A stretch of DNA of 54,210 nucleotides from Rhodospirillales bacterium (lineage in GTDB: Bacteria; Pseudomonadota; Alphaproteobacteria; Acetobacterales; Acetobacteraceae), in assembly GCA_028869995.1 (NCBI GenBank), contig JAGWQN010000018.1, positions 1-54,210 of the forward strand, written 5' to 3'. This document shows positions 27,102-41,270 of this stretch, piece by piece. Positions within the stretch are counted from its first letter, which is position 1, and each line of letters starts with the position of its first letter. The notes beneath the pieces were generated by a model. The model had not been told where the DNA came from, ran no database searches, and saw only the letters and a program-made list of their open reading frames with translations. Both the position numbers and the translations under genes were made by a program.

Positions 27102-28046
27102 TCAGCCTGATAAAGCGGCACGCAGCGCCGCGGCACAGTGCAGCAGCGCCGTGTCGGCCGCTCGAACCACGCGCCCCATGGTGATGAAGCCGTGCATCTG
27201 GTCGGCCATGTGCATCAACGTCGTGCGCACGCCCTCCTGCTCCAGCCGGCACGCATAGGCGCGACCTTCGTCGACAAGCGGGTCATGGCCGGCGGTGAGC
27301 ACGAAGGCCGGGGCGGTGCCTGCCAGGCTCGCGGCACGCAGCGGCGAGGCCTGCCACTCCGTCCAACGGACCGGATCGGGACTGTAGGCGTCACGGAACC
27401 AGCGTGCGGTCGCGGCGGTCAGCGGGAAATCGGTGACGAAGCGCTGATAGGAGGGCATCTGCATCGTCATGTCGGTGGCGGGATAAACCAGCAGCTGAAA
27501 CGCGATCGGCGGCAGCGCGCGATCGCGCGCCATCAGTGCCAGGACGGCGGCGAGATTGCCGCCCGCGCTGTCGCCGCCGACGGCCAGGCGAGTGGGATCG
27601 ATTCCGAGGGAGTGCGCCTCTCGGGCCACCCAGCGCGTCGCCGCGACGGCGTCTTCGACGGCCGCGGGGTAGCGGTGCTCGGGCGCCAGCCGATAATCGA
27701 CCGTGACGACCGCGACCCCCGCATCGTTGGCAAGACGGCGGCAGACCACGTCGTAGGTATCGAGCGAGCCGATCATCCAGCCACCGCCGTGCAGGAAGAC
27801 AAGCCCCGGCAGCATGGCGCCGGCAGCCGAGCCCAGCGGACGGTAGAGACGGCAGGCGATCCCATCAGCATCCACGGCGCGGACCTGCGCGACCTCGGCC
27901 GCGGGCGGCTGGAGGATCGGCATGGAGGCGACCTGCAAGGCGCGGGCCTCGGCGGCGGTGAGGGTCTCATAGGGCGGCCGATTGGCGAGGCGGATCATCT
28001 CGAGCACCCGCCGGGCATCGGGATCGAGACCGGGATAGCGGATCAT
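27102..28046 (-). CDS. Alpha/beta-hydrolase, HSL/fold-3 family
   Basis: A 314-residue hormone-sensitive-lipase-type esterase. The HGGGW oxyanion motif (VFLHGGGWMIGS) is near residue 85. The nucleophile elbow is GGDSAGGNLA near 160, the acid is in AGHDPLVDEG near 258, and the His is in QMHGFITMG near 288. These are cytoplasmic esterases acting on short acyl chains. It lies 15 bp after the MOSC gene on the same strand, so the pair is probably co-transcribed. The natural substrate is unknown. Confidence 0.88.
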   Translation of the reverse strand: MIRYPGLDPDARRVLEMIRLANRPPYETLTAAEARALQVASMPILQPPAAEVAQVRAVDADGIACRLYRPLGSAAGAMLPGLVFLHGGGWMIGSLDTYDVVCRRLANDAGVAVVTVDYRLAPEHRYPAAVEDAVAATRWVAREAHSLGIDPTRLAVGGDSAGGNLAAVLALMARDRALPPIAFQLLVYPATDMTMQMPSYQRFVTDFPLTAATARWFRDAYSPDPVRWTEWQASPLRAASLAGTAPAFVLTAGHDPLVDEGRAYACRLEQEGVRTTLMHMADQMHGFITMGRVVRAADTALLHCAAALRAALSG

Positions 28047-28061
28047 GCTTGCTCCGGGCGC

Positions 28062-28817
28062 TCAGGCTAGGATTTCGATCGCATCGCCCGAGGCGATCCG
28101 TCCGGCCTCGACCACCTCGGCGTGAACGCCGAGATAGGTATGTCCGTAGAGGCGCTTCAGCTCCGCCACCGGGTCGGCGTCGCGCTCGGCGGTGAGCGGG
28201 TTCACTTCCGTGGCCGGACAGCGCGTGATGCTGCGGGTGACGCGCAGACGCGCCGTGCCGACAAGCAGCTCGCGACCCACCCAGCCGAGTTCGCTCATCG
28301 GGGCGGCACCATCGAACCAGATATTGGGGCGGAAACGGCGCTTGTGGCGGCGCGCCCCGATCTTGGCCTCGTAATCGGCGAGGCTCGCGAGGTTGATGAG
28401 CGAGACAACCTGATGCTTCTGGTCACCGAAGCTGTGCCCTTCGACATGGTGGAAGCGCGGCGTGCCTCGCGCCTCGGCACCGAGAAAGCGGGTGAGCCAG
28501 GCGCCGATGCGGTCCCGTCCCTCCTGTTCGAGCGCGTTTTCGATCAGGCGGGAACCGTCCGGTGCCTGGATCAGCAGCGTCCCGGTCGAGGGATCGAAGC
28601 TGGATTGCAGCGACGCGATGGCGGCATGGACGCGCAGGCACATGAACTCGGTCTTCGGTCGCCAGCCCGGCTGCGCGGGATCGAACAGGGAATCCCCCTG
28701 CGCGAGAGCGAAGGCGCGGTCCCAGGGAATGGCGCGGCCAGGATTGACCTGCGTCTCCTCGAGCGCTTCAGCGGTCAGGCCCTTCACCGGGTAGCGATAC
28801 AGACGTTCAACGCGCAT
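28062..28817 (-). CDS. MOSC domain protein
   Basis: A 251-residue protein with the beta-barrel N-terminal domain (VERLYRYPVKGLTAEAL) and the MOSC domain, which carries the conserved Cys of RCPATEVNP near residue 205. MOSC proteins bind molybdenum cofactor or related sulfur carriers and include N-hydroxylated-compound reductases such as YcbX/mARC. The ATG at 28817 has AAGGA upstream and gives the usual start MRVERLYRYPVKG; an in-frame start at 28883 would run into the divergent clpB promoter region. Confidence 0.85.
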   Translation of the reverse strand: MRVERLYRYPVKGLTAEALEETQVNPGRAIPWDRAFALAQGDSLFDPAQPGWRPKTEFMCLRVHAAIASLQSSFDPSTGTLLIQAPDGSRLIENALEQEGRDRIGAWLTRFLGAEARGTPRFHHVEGHSFGDQKHQVVSLINLASLADYEAKIGARRHKRRFRPNIWFDGAAPMSELGWVGRELLVGTARLRVTRSITRCPATEVNPLTAERDADPVAELKRLYGHTYLGVHAEVVEAGRIASGDAIEILA

Positions 28818-28845
28818 GGTATGTCCTTGAAGGCAGCGACAGGCC

Positions 28846-28874
28846 CTTGAGAGGCGGCCCAGCATTGCCCATTT
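28846..28874 (+). promoter_or_regulatory. Candidate sigma-32 heat-shock promoter of clpB
   Basis: CCCTTGAGA around 28844-28852 matches the sigma-32 -35 box (core CTTGA). GCCCATTT at 28867-28874 differs from the -10 consensus CCCCATNT only at the first base. The spacing of about 14 bp between the two boxes is right. Transcription would start about 80 bases before the clpB ATG. This fits the known heat-shock control of clpB. Confidence 0.6.
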
Positions 28875-28963
28875 CCAGGACACGGGATAGCTGGCCTGTC
28901 GCCTCTTGGAGGGGCGGGCCGGCGTGATGCGCCCGACCAGTCGCCTAAGCAGAGGGACAGGAT

Positions 28964-31546
28964 ATGGACATCGAGAAGTTCACTGACCGCGTCCGCGGCT
29001 TCATCCAGGCCGCGCAGACGATCGCGATCCGCGAGTATCACCAGCAGCTGGCGCCTGAGCATGTGCTCAAGGCTATGCTCGATGACGAGGAGGGCGCCGC
29101 AGCGGGTCTGATCAAGGCCGCAGGCGGCGACGACCACGTCGCGCGCAGTGCCGTCGAAGCCGCGCTCGCCAGGCTGCCGAAGGTCCAGGGCGGCGGCGCG
29201 GGGCAGCCGCAGATCACGCCCGCGCTGGTCCGGGTGCTCGACGCTGCCCAGGCGGCCGCGAGCAAGGCCGGCGACGACTATGTGGCGCAGGATCGCGTGC
29301 TGGTCGCACTCGCGGCGGGCGAGGGACCGGCGGCTGCGGCCTTGCGCGATGCCCGGGCCACCGCGCAGGCGCTCGAGAAGGCCGTTGCCGAAATCCGCAA
29401 GGGGCGCAAGGTGACGAGCCAGAACGCCGAGGCGAGCTTCGACGCCCTCAAAAAGTATGCGCGCGACGTCACGCAGCTCGCGCGTGACGGCAAGCTTGAT
29501 CCGGTGATCGGCCGCGACGAAGAGATTCGCCGCGCGATCCAGGTTCTGGCGCGACGCACGAAGAACAACCCGGTGCTGATCGGCGAACCCGGCGTGGGCA
29601 AGACCGCGATCGTCGAGGGGCTGGCGCTGCGCATCGTCAACGGTGACGTCCCCGAGGCCCTGCGCGGCAAGCGCCTGCTCTCCCTCGACCTCGGCTCCAT
29701 GGTGGCCGGCGCCAAATATCGTGGTGAATTCGAGGAACGGCTCAAGGCCGTGCTGAAGGAGATCGAGGCCTCCAACGGCGAGATCGTGCTGTTCATCGAC
29801 GAGTTGCACGTTCTGGTCGGAGCCGGTCGCGCCGACGGTGCGATGGATGCGTCCAACCTCATCAAGCCGGAACTGGCCCGCGGCGCGCTGCATTGCGTCG
29901 GCGCGACGACACTCGACGAATATCGCAAGCACATCGAAAAGGATGCAGCGCTGGCGCGGCGCTTCCAGCCAGTGTTCGTGGGCGAGCCTTCGGTGGAGGA
30001 CACCATCTCGATCCTCCGCGGCATCCGTGAAAAATACGAGCTGCATCACGGCGTGCGAATCTCGGACAATGCTCTGGTCGCCGCGGCGACGTTGTCGAAC
30101 CGTTACATCAGCGACCGGTTCCTTCCCGACAAGGCCATCGACCTGGTTGACGAGGCGGCGAGCCGGCTGCGCATGCAGGTCGACAGCAAGCCCGAGGAAC
30201 TCGACGAGCTCGACCGGCGCATCCTGCAGCTCAAGATCGAGCGTGAGGCGCTGAAGCGCGAGAAGGACGCGGCAAGCAGGGACCGGCTCGGCAAGCTTGA
30301 GCATGAGCTGGCGGAACTGGAGGAGAAATCCACCGCGCTGACGGCGGCCTGGCAGGCCGAGAAGGAAAAGCTGGCGGCAGGGCAGAAGCTGAAGGAACAG
30401 CTGGACGCCGCGCGCGCGCAGATCGAGGTCGCCCAGCGCAACGGCGATCTCGCCCGCGCCTCCGAGCTGCTCTATGGCCGTATTCCAGAACTGGAACGTC
30501 AGCTCGCCGCAGCCCAGCAGGCCGGCCGCCTGGTGAACGAGAGTGTCGACGAGCAACAGATCGCGCAGGTCGTCTCGCGTTGGACCGGCGTTCCGGTCGA
30601 CAAGATGCTGGAGGGCGAGCGCGCGAAGCTGCTGCGCATGGAAGACGCGCTGCGTCGCCGCGTGGTTGGTCAGGAGGATGCGCTGGTGGCGGTCGCGAAC
30701 GCGGTGCGCCGCGCTCGCGCCGGCCTGCAGGACCCCAACCGGCCGATCGGCAGCTTCCTGTTCCTCGGCCCCACGGGCGTTGGCAAGACCGAGCTGACCA
30801 AGGCGCTTGCCGAATTCCTGTTCGATGATGAGCGGGCGATGGTGCGCATCGACATGAGCGAGTTCATGGAAAAGCATGCCGTCTCGCGCCTGATCGGGGC
30901 GCCGCCGGGCTATGTTGGCTACGACGAGGGAGGCGTGCTGACCGAAGCCGTCCGCCGCCGTCCCTACCAGGTGGTGTTGTTCGACGAGGTCGAGAAGGCG
31001 CACGAGGATGTCTTCAACATCCTGCTCCAGGTGCTCGATGACGGACGGCTGACGGACGGCCAGGGGCGGACGGTGGATTTCCGCAACACCATCATCGTGC
31101 TGACCAGCAACCTGGGCAGCGAGATCCTCGCGGCCCAGCCCGACGGAGCTGACCTCACGCTCGCCTACAAGGGGGTGATGGACATCGTGCGTCAGCATTT
31201 CCGGCCGGAATTCCTGAACCGCCTCGATGAGACGGTCCTGTTCCGCCGGCTGCAGAAGAGCGACATGGCGGCCATCGTCGACATTCAGCTGAGCCGGCTG
31301 CGCAAGCTGCTGGCGGACCGCTCGATCCGGATCGAGCTCGACGGCAAGGCGCTGGAATGGCTCGCGGAGGAAGGCTACGACCCCGTTTATGGCGCACGCC
31401 CCCTGAAGCGCGTGATCCAACGCAGCCTGCAAAACCCGCTTGCCTCCCGCATCCTCGAGGGCTCGGTCGCGGAAGGCGAGACGGTTCACGTCTCGGCCGT
31501 TCCTCGCGGCCTGCTGATCGAAGGCAAGCTGGCCGAGGCGGCATAA
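28964..31546 (+). CDS. clpB: ATP-dependent disaggregase ClpB
   Basis: An 860-residue Hsp100 chaperone that extracts proteins from aggregates together with DnaK. In order: the N-terminal Clp repeat domain (1-145), the first AAA+ module with Walker A GEPGVGKT near residue 208 and Walker B VLFIDELH, the long coiled-coil middle domain (about 400-530), and the second AAA+ module with GPTGVGKT near 608 and [10 protein letters not shown]. The C-terminal D2-small domain follows. Length is normal. The ATG is preceded by AGGGACAGGAT. It is a single-gene unit with its own promoter and a strong 3' hairpin. Confidence 0.97.
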   Translation: MDIEKFTDRVRGFIQAAQTIAIREYHQQLAPEHVLKAMLDDEEGAAAGLIKAAGGDDHVARSAVEAALARLPKVQGGGAGQPQITPALVRVLDAAQAAASKAGDDYVAQDRVLVALAAGEGPAAAALRDARATAQALEKAVAEIRKGRKVTSQNAEASFDALKKYARDVTQLARDGKLDPVIGRDEEIRRAIQVLARRTKNNPVLIGEPGVGKTAIVEGLALRIVNGDVPEALRGKRLLSLDLGSMVAGAKYRGEFEERLKAVLKEIEASNGEIVLFIDELHVLVGAGRADGAMDASNLIKPELARGALHCVGATTLDEYRKHIEKDAALARRFQPVFVGEPSVEDTISILRGIREKYELHHGVRISDNALVAAATLSNRYISDRFLPDKAIDLVDEAASRLRMQVDSKPEELDELDRRILQLKIEREALKREKDAASRDRLGKLEHELAELEEKSTALTAAWQAEKEKLAAGQKLKEQLDAARAQIEVAQRNGDLARASELLYGRIPELERQLAAAQQAGRLVNESVDEQQIAQVVSRWTGVPVDKMLEGERAKLLRMEDALRRRVVGQEDALVAVANAVRRARAGLQDPNRPIGSFLFLGPTGVGKTELTKALAEFLFDDERAMVRIDMSEFMEKHAVSRLIGAPPGYVGYDEGGVLTEAVRRRPYQVVLFDEVEKAHEDVFNILLQVLDDGRLTDGQGRTVDFRNTIIVLTSNLGSEILAAQPDGADLTLAYKGVMDIVRQHFRPEFLNRLDETVLFRRLQKSDMAAIVDIQLSRLRKLLADRSIRIELDGKALEWLAEEGYDPVYGARPLKRVIQRSLQNPLASRILEGSVAEGETVHVSAVPRGLLIEGKLAEAA

Positions 31547-31552
31547 GGCGGC

Positions 31553-31589
31553 CAGGCGTGGGATCGCCGCAACGGTGATCCCACGCCTG
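31553..31589 (+). terminator. 13-bp hairpin after clpB
   Basis: CAGGCGTGGGATC (31553-31565) and GATCCCACGCCTG (31577-31589) pair perfectly around an 11-nt loop. The hairpin begins 6 bases after the clpB stop. No U-tract follows, so it may act as a bidirectional or Rho-assisted terminator, or protect the 3' end. Confidence 0.65.
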
Positions 31590-31709
31590 CGGGCAGCACA
31601 ACGCTTTGGGGTGCCGAAGCGACGTGTCGGCAGGGGCGGAAGCCCATCAGCTTCGAGGCCCCACGCAGGGTGTCGCTTTTTCGATGAAACCGACGCCCGC
31701 ACGCTGCGC

Positions 31710-31733
31710 CTGAGCCCACGGGACGTGGCTCAG
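31710..31733 (-). terminator. Hairpin downstream of lipoprotein gene
   Basis: CTGAGCC...GGCTCAG form a 7-bp stem extended by ACG/CGT with one bulged C. It lies about 75 bp beyond the stop of the minus-strand lipoprotein gene and 120 bp beyond the clpB hairpin. There is no clean U-run. A terminator role is inference. Confidence 0.35.
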
Positions 31734-31806
31734 CCAGCCCAGGCCGGGATGGTTGTAGCGGTCTCGCTGCCTATGCGCGCCTTCGGGCGAGCCGAACCGG
31801 ACAGGG

Positions 31807-32025
31807 TCAGTGCGAGGTCACAGCGCCGGCAACAGCACCCGCGCCGGCACCGATAGCCGTGCCGAGCAGCACCGGCCCCCCGACGACCGCCGTCAACACG
31901 GCACCGCCGGCGGCACCGATGGCGCTCCCGGAAAGCACCCGCTGCTGAGTGCTGTTGAGGCCGGTGCAGGCCGCGAGCGAGCCGGCGGCAAGGATGACGA
32001 GAAGGGTGCGCTTCAGGTTCGTCAT
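31807..32025 (-). CDS. Small Gly-zipper outer-membrane lipoprotein
   Basis: A 72-residue protein. The first 21 residues are a lipoprotein signal ending at LAAC. The mature part is LNSTQQRVLSGSAIG followed by glycine-zipper repeats (GAAGGAVL, GTAIGAGAGAVAGAV). This resembles OsmB/YMGG-type lipoproteins linked to envelope stress. GGAAGGAG lies upstream of the ATG at 32025; an in-frame start at 32127 is rejected because it hides the signal peptide. The following 165 bp to the M24 gene contain no gene. Confidence 0.8.
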   Translation of the reverse strand: MTNLKRTLLVILAAGSLAACTGLNSTQQRVLSGSAIGAAGGAVLTAVVGGPVLLGTAIGAGAGAVAGAVTSH

Positions 32026-32190
32026 ATCGAATCTCCTTCCGATGCTCCTCATGGAGCAGGATATAGGCGCGGGATCGTGGCCGTTTCCAGGCAAACTTAT
32101 TTTCAGATTGTGCGGATTACAAACCACTCATGAGCGACGGCCCCTTCCGGGCCCGGCGACAACGTGCCGTGGGGTCGGCTTCCTTGCCGC

Positions 32191-36814
<4,624 letters not shown>

Positions 36815-36860
36815 CCGCTGCGGCCGGGCCGCCACGCTCTCTTATCGAAAGGATCCGATC

Positions 36861-37817
36861 ATGCGCATCGCTATCGCCGGAGCCGGAGCGTTTGGTGAAA
36901 AGCATCTCGAGGCGTTGACGCAGATCGACGACGTCCAGATCATCTCTGTCATCAGCCGCACCGCGGAGCAGGCCAAGGCCGTCGCCGCCCGATATGGCGC
37001 CCAGCACAGCGGCACCGAGCTCGCCGAGGCCCTCGCCCGGAAGGACGTGGACGCCGTGATCCTCTGCACGCCGACACAGATGCACGCCGCACAGGCGATC
37101 GCCTGCATGGAAGCCGGCAAACATGTCCAGGTCGAAATCCCGCTCGCCGATTCCTGGGCCGACGCACAGGCAGTCGCGACGAAGAGCCGCGAGACCGGGC
37201 TTACCTGCATGGTAGGTCACACGCGGCGCTTCAACCCCAGCCATCAATGGGTGCATCACCGTATCGTTTCCGGTTTGTTTTCTGTTCAGCACATGGATGT
37301 GCAGACCTTCTTCTTCCGCCGCACGAACATGAATGCGAAAGGCGAGCCGCGGAGCTGGACGGACCATCTGCTCTGGCACCACGCTGCGCATACGATCGAC
37401 CTGTTTGCCTACCAGGCGGGGCGAATCGCCAAAGCCAACGCGATTCAAGGCCCACGGCACCCGGAGCTTGGCATCGCGATGGACATGTCGATCCAGCTCA
37501 AGAGCGAGACCGGCGCGATCGGCACGCTTTCGCTCTCCTTCAACAACGACGGACCGCTCGGCACCTTCTTCCGCTACATCGGCGACAGCAGAACCTACAT
37601 CGCTCGCTACGACGACCTGTTCGACGGCCGCGAGAGAACGATCGACGTCTCCGGCGTCGCCATCAGCAGCAACGGCATCGAGTTGCAGGATCGCGAGTTC
37701 GTTGCGGCCATACGCGAGCGGCGAGAACCCAACTCCTCGGTGGCGAACGTCCTCGATTGCTACCGTGTCATCGGCGAGCTGGCGGCAAGCCTCCACGTCC
37801 AGGACGGCTGGTCTTGA
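36861..37817 (+). CDS. ligC: 4-carboxy-2-hydroxymuconate-6-semialdehyde dehydrogenase
   Basis: A 318-residue Gfo/Idh/MocA oxidoreductase that oxidises the LigAB product to 2-pyrone-4,6-dicarboxylate with NAD(P). The Rossmann motif GAGAFGEKHLEAL is at the N-terminus. LCTPTQMHAAQA, the EIPLADSW segment in place of the common EKP, and HTRRFNPSHQWVH agree with LigC. AAAGGA precedes the ATG. It is 46 bp after ligB. Its 3' end overlaps the convergent livM by 50 bp. Confidence 0.9.
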   Translation: MRIAIAGAGAFGEKHLEALTQIDDVQIISVISRTAEQAKAVAARYGAQHSGTELAEALARKDVDAVILCTPTQMHAAQAIACMEAGKHVQVEIPLADSWADAQAVATKSRETGLTCMVGHTRRFNPSHQWVHHRIVSGLFSVQHMDVQTFFFRRTNMNAKGEPRSWTDHLLWHHAAHTIDLFAYQAGRIAKANAIQGPRHPELGIAMDMSIQLKSETGAIGTLSLSFNNDGPLGTFFRYIGDSRTYIARYDDLFDGRERTIDVSGVAISSNGIELQDREFVAAIRERREPNSSVANVLDCYRVIGELAASLHVQDGWS

Positions 37818-38781
37818 GACGCTCGCGCAAGAAGCGGGAGACAATGCGCCCGGGCGGCGAAAGTCCGCGCGGCCGCAACAAGAGAGAGGCGGCGATCGCC
37901 ACACCGATGGCGACGATGCGCAACGAGGCTCCGCCCGTCGCCATGGAAGCCGGCAGGACCACGGCAAAGAGTGCCCCCGCCGCACTCCAAAGCCCCCAGA
38001 CGGCGAACGCACCGACGAGAGCACCACGATGGCTGCCCATGCCACCGACCACCAGCATGGCCCAGATCTGGAATGTCAGGACGGGCACGAAATTATCGGG
38101 CGCGATATAGCCGATCAGGCTCGCCTGCACCGCGCCCGCAAGGCCCATCGCAGCGGCTCCGAGAGCCATGGCCTGGATACGCAAGCGGCGCGGCTCGCAG
38201 CCCAGCGAGGCGGCTGCGGCCTCATCCTGCGCCAGCGCCCGCAGAGCCCGACCGAAGGGTCCGGCAGTGACCCGATCGATCGCAAACCAGGCGGCACCGG
38301 CGGCGACGGCTGTCGTCGCGAGATCGAGCAACCCGCGCACAAGCCCGCCGGGCGGAACGAAGGCCAGCAGATGCGGGATGAAGGCGATGCCGAACGGTCC
38401 GCCGGTCAACCCTTGCGCATTGGCCGCCAACTCCTGCAAGGCGACCGCAATGCCAAATGTTCCGATTGCGAGATAATCGGCCCGCAGCCGCAAGGTGGCG
38501 AGGGCGACAACGGCAGCGGCCCCGGCGGCGGCGAGCATCGCCCCCAGCCATCCCACGAGCACGGGAAGACCGAGCCCACCGACATGGCCCGGGCCCGGCG
38601 GACCATACCAAGGCGGTGCCGTCAGGAGCGCGGAGACATAGGCGCCGATACCGATGAAACCTGCCACGCCGACATTGAACAGGCCGGCGAAGCCCCACTG
38701 CACGTTGAGCCCGAGAACGGCGATGAAGTTGACCAGGGCCTCGGTCACAAAAAAGACGAGGTAGGAGAGCAAGCCGATCAT
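37768..38781 (-). CDS. livM: Branched-chain-type ABC transporter permease (LivM)
   Basis: A 337-residue inner-membrane permease with about ten helices. The family core GFAGLFNVGVAGFIGIGAYVSALL is near residue 35, and the cytoplasmic coupling loop FGRALRALAQDEAAAASLG near 205. The start at 38781 (MIGLLSYLVFF) lies 4 bp after the livH stop; the upstream in-frame region is Cys/Arg-rich and overlaps livH. The C-terminal 16 codons overlap ligC on the opposite strand. It serves the periplasmic binding protein encoded at 43187. Confidence 0.9.
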   Translation of the reverse strand: MIGLLSYLVFFVTEALVNFIAVLGLNVQWGFAGLFNVGVAGFIGIGAYVSALLTAPPWYGPPGPGHVGGLGLPVLVGWLGAMLAAAGAAAVVALATLRLRADYLAIGTFGIAVALQELAANAQGLTGGPFGIAFIPHLLAFVPPGGLVRGLLDLATTAVAAGAAWFAIDRVTAGPFGRALRALAQDEAAAASLGCEPRRLRIQAMALGAAAMGLAGAVQASLIGYIAPDNFVPVLTFQIWAMLVVGGMGSHRGALVGAFAVWGLWSAAGALFAVVLPASMATGGASLRIVAIGVAIAASLLLRPRGLSPPGRIVSRFLRERLKTSRPGRGGLPPARR

Positions 38782-38785
38782 CGCT

Positions 38786-39688
38786 TCATCGTTCCATGCC
38801 AAACAGCCCCTGCGGGCGCACCAGCAACACCGCCAGCAGCAACAGGAACGCGACACCGCCACGCCAGGCCGCGCCGATGATGGGCACCGCCAGCGCTTCG
38901 GCGATGCCCACGATCATGCCGCCGGCAAGCGCGCCGGGAACACTGCCAACACCTCCCACAATGACTCCCGCGAACAGCGGCAGCAGAAGGTCGAAGCCCA
39001 TATAAGGTCGGATCTGCACCGTCAGGCCAAGGAACACGCCGGCGAGTGCCGCCAGCCCACCGCCGAGCCACCACGTCGTTCGCACCACGCGGGCCGGATC
39101 GATGCCGGCAACGCGGGCGAGGTCGGGGTTTTCCGCGACCGCACGCATGGCGCGTCCCACCGCCGTCCGGGTCAGCAGGACGTGCAGGACAAGCCCGCTG
39201 GCGGCCGCCAGCGCGACAACCGCAAGCTGGTCGGGCGTGGCGCGCACGCCGAAGCCGAGAGGGAGCGCGATCTGCAGATCCTGGCTGTAATACTTCGGCT
39301 CAGGGGTGAACGCGAACTCGATCAGGCTGCGCAGCGCGAGCGAGGCACCGAAGCTGGCCATGACGAGGACGATTTCCTCGCCGCGCCGGCGCAGGCGGCG
39401 GAACAGCATCCAGTCCAACAGCAGCGCCAGCACGCCGGTCGCGGCCATGGCGATCGGCAGCGCAAGGATCAACGGCCAGCCGAAGGAGAAGGGACCAATG
39501 CCGTCGCCGCCGAGGAACTGGGAGAGGACGCCCGCAAGCACCAGCGCCAGATAGGCGCCGGCGGTGAGGAAATCGCCGTGCACAAAGTTGGCGAAGCGCA
39601 AAATCGAATAAGTGAGGGTGAGGCCGACACCGCCGAGTCCGAGTAGCGCGCCGGTCAGAATGCCATCGGCAAGGAATTGCGGGTTCAT
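38786..39688 (-). CDS. livH: Branched-chain-type ABC transporter permease (LivH)
   Basis: A 300-residue permease with eight or so helices. It begins QFLADGILTGALLGLGGVGLTLTYSILRFANFVHGDFLTAGAY in family style, and the coupling loop is VGRAMRAVAENPDLARVAGI near residue 190. Its ATG overlaps the livF stop by 4 bases. Transporters of this class carry branched-chain amino acids, amides, urea or aromatic acids. The lig genes next door suggest an aromatic or dicarboxylate substrate. Confidence 0.9.
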   Translation of the reverse strand: MNPQFLADGILTGALLGLGGVGLTLTYSILRFANFVHGDFLTAGAYLALVLAGVLSQFLGGDGIGPFSFGWPLILALPIAMAATGVLALLLDWMLFRRLRRRGEEIVLVMASFGASLALRSLIEFAFTPEPKYYSQDLQIALPLGFGVRATPDQLAVVALAAASGLVLHVLLTRTAVGRAMRAVAENPDLARVAGIDPARVVRTTWWLGGGLAALAGVFLGLTVQIRPYMGFDLLLPLFAGVIVGGVGSVPGALAGGMIVGIAEALAVPIIGAAWRGGVAFLLLLAVLLVRPQGLFGMER

Positions 39689-40413
39689 GTTACAGGGTCA
39701 TCGCCCGTGCCCCCAAGGAAAAGGCGCGCCAGAAGCTTGCCGGAACGCAGCGGGTCCGCCGGTCCGTCATGCGCGACACGCCCCTCGACAAGCACCAGGG
39801 CACGGTGCGCGATGCGCAGGGCCGCCGCGACGTTCTGTTCCACAAGCGCGACAGAAACGCCGCCTGCCGCGATGGCGGCGATGGAGGAAAACACCCCTTC
39901 GACCAGCGCCGGCGAAAGGCCGGCCGAGGGCTCGTCGAGGAGCAGCACCCTTGGCTCCGCGATCAGCGCGCGCGCGATCGCCAGCATTTGCCGCTGCCCG
40001 CCGGACAGACGGCCGGCCGCCAGCGTGGGGCGGGTGGCGAGATCGGGGAACATGTCCAGGACCGCATCGATCCGCCCGGCACGCCGGGCGCGAGGCAGGA
40101 GCGCCGCGCCAATCTGCAGATTCTCTCGGATGGTCAGGCGGGTAAAGACATTCTCGGTTTGCGGCACGAAGGCGATCCCGACATGCGCCAGCGCGTGCGC
40201 CGGTGCGGTGATCGGCTTGCCGTCCATCAGGACGCAGCCGGTCCGCTCCGGCACGAGGCCGGCGATGGCCTTGGTGAGCGTGGACTTGCCGGCTCCATTC
40301 GGGCCGATGACGGTGACGATCTCCCCTGCATCGAGGCTGAAGGAAACGTCACGCACGATCGGCATGCCGCTCTCGTAGCCGGCGACGATGTTCTCGACCG
40401 TCAGCGCCGTCAT
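39685..40413 (-). CDS. livF: Branched-chain-type ABC transporter ATPase (LivF)
   Basis: A 242-residue ATPase: Walker A GPNGAGKST near residue 38, the Q-loop in VPQTENVF, signature LSGGQRQ, Walker B VLLLDEPSAGLSP, and the switch His region LVEQNV. The ATG at 40413 overlaps the livG stop by 4 bases, and its own stop overlaps livH by 4 bases, so livG-F-H are translationally coupled. A longer in-frame start at 40521 lies inside livG and is rejected. Confidence 0.92.
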   Translation of the reverse strand: MTALTVENIVAGYESGMPIVRDVSFSLDAGEIVTVIGPNGAGKSTLTKAIAGLVPERTGCVLMDGKPITAPAHALAHVGIAFVPQTENVFTRLTIRENLQIGAALLPRARRAGRIDAVLDMFPDLATRPTLAAGRLSGGQRQMLAIARALIAEPRVLLLDEPSAGLSPALVEGVFSSIAAIAAGGVSVALVEQNVAAALRIAHRALVLVEGRVAHDGPADPLRSGKLLARLFLGGTGDDPVT

Positions 40414-41186
40414 ACCGCGGCCCCCAGATAGCTCTCCGCGACACGCGTGTCGGCCAGCACCGCACGGGGGCTGCCCTCGGCGATGACACGCCCCGATTCC
40501 ATGGCGTAGACGCGGTCGCAAAGTCCGGTGACGAACGCCATGTTGTGTTCGACCATCAGCAAGCCGATGCCCTCGTCGCGCAACTGCGCGAGAATCCGCC
40601 CGATCGTCTCGAGCAGCACCGGGCTGACGCCCGCCGCGGGCTCATCGAGCAGGATCATCCTTGGGCGGGCCATCAGCACCCGGCCGAGCTCCAGCAGCTT
40701 TCGCTGCCCGCCGGAAAGCACGCGCGCGGGTTCACCCATGAGCGCAGCCAGGTCCAGGCGGGCGAGGATTTCCTCTGCCCGCACGCGCGCGGCGAGTTCC
40801 CGCGCACGCGTGCGGGCTGGCGCCAGGGCCGCCAGCAGCCCGCCATGCGGACCAGCGACCATGAGATTCTCGAGCACCGACAGCTCGGGGAACGGTCGCG
40901 GAATCTGAAAGGTTCGCGCCAGTCCGAAGGCAAGGCGCGAGGCCGCCGGCATGCCCGTCAGCGATCGTCCTTCAAAACGAATTTCCCCGGCGAGCGGGCG
41001 GAGGGCCCCCGCAACGAGGTTGAACAACGTCGTCTTGCCGGCTCCATTGGGTCCGATGAGCCCGGTGATGGAGCCAGGTGGTGCGGTGAGGCTGGCGCCG
41101 TCGACCGCCGCCACCCCGCCGAAACGGATCACCGCGTCGTGGACTTCCAGCAAACCCCGTCTCCCGTGGCCGGTTCGGCCCGCCAC
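40410..41186 (-). CDS. livG: Branched-chain-type ABC transporter ATPase (LivG)
   Basis: A 258-residue ATPase with Walker A GPNGAGKTT, the long LivG insert containing RTFQIPRPFPELSVLENL, signature LSGGQRK, and Walker B MILLDEPAAGVSP. The given start is GTG at 41186, whose ribosome-binding site is too close; a TTG at 41153 with GGGAG upstream gives the usual N-terminus LLEVHDAVIRFGG and may be the real start. It is the first gene of livG-F-H-M and diverges from the DUF3830-like operon across about 85 bp, which must hold both promoters. Confidence 0.9.
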   Translation of the reverse strand: MAGRTGHGRRGLLEVHDAVIRFGGVAAVDGASLTAPPGSITGLIGPNGAGKTTLFNLVAGALRPLAGEIRFEGRSLTGMPAASRLAFGLARTFQIPRPFPELSVLENLMVAGPHGGLLAALAPARTRARELAARVRAEEILARLDLAALMGEPARVLSGGQRKLLELGRVLMARPRMILLDEPAAGVSPVLLETIGRILAQLRDEGIGLLMVEHNMAFVTGLCDRVYAMESGRVIAEGSPRAVLADTRVAESYLGAAV

Positions 41187-41270
41187 TCCTTGTCCCGGAT
41201 CCCTTGACCGGGCGCGACATCAAGGCATGCTTCCCGCGCCGCAGGCAAGCCGGCGGCGTCGAGCAGCAGC

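Noticed and set aside
28784-31702. A 972-codon open frame antisense to clpB
   Set aside because: It is a composition shadow of clpB: His/Gln/Arg/Asp-rich, no family features, while the plus strand encodes an unmistakable ClpB.
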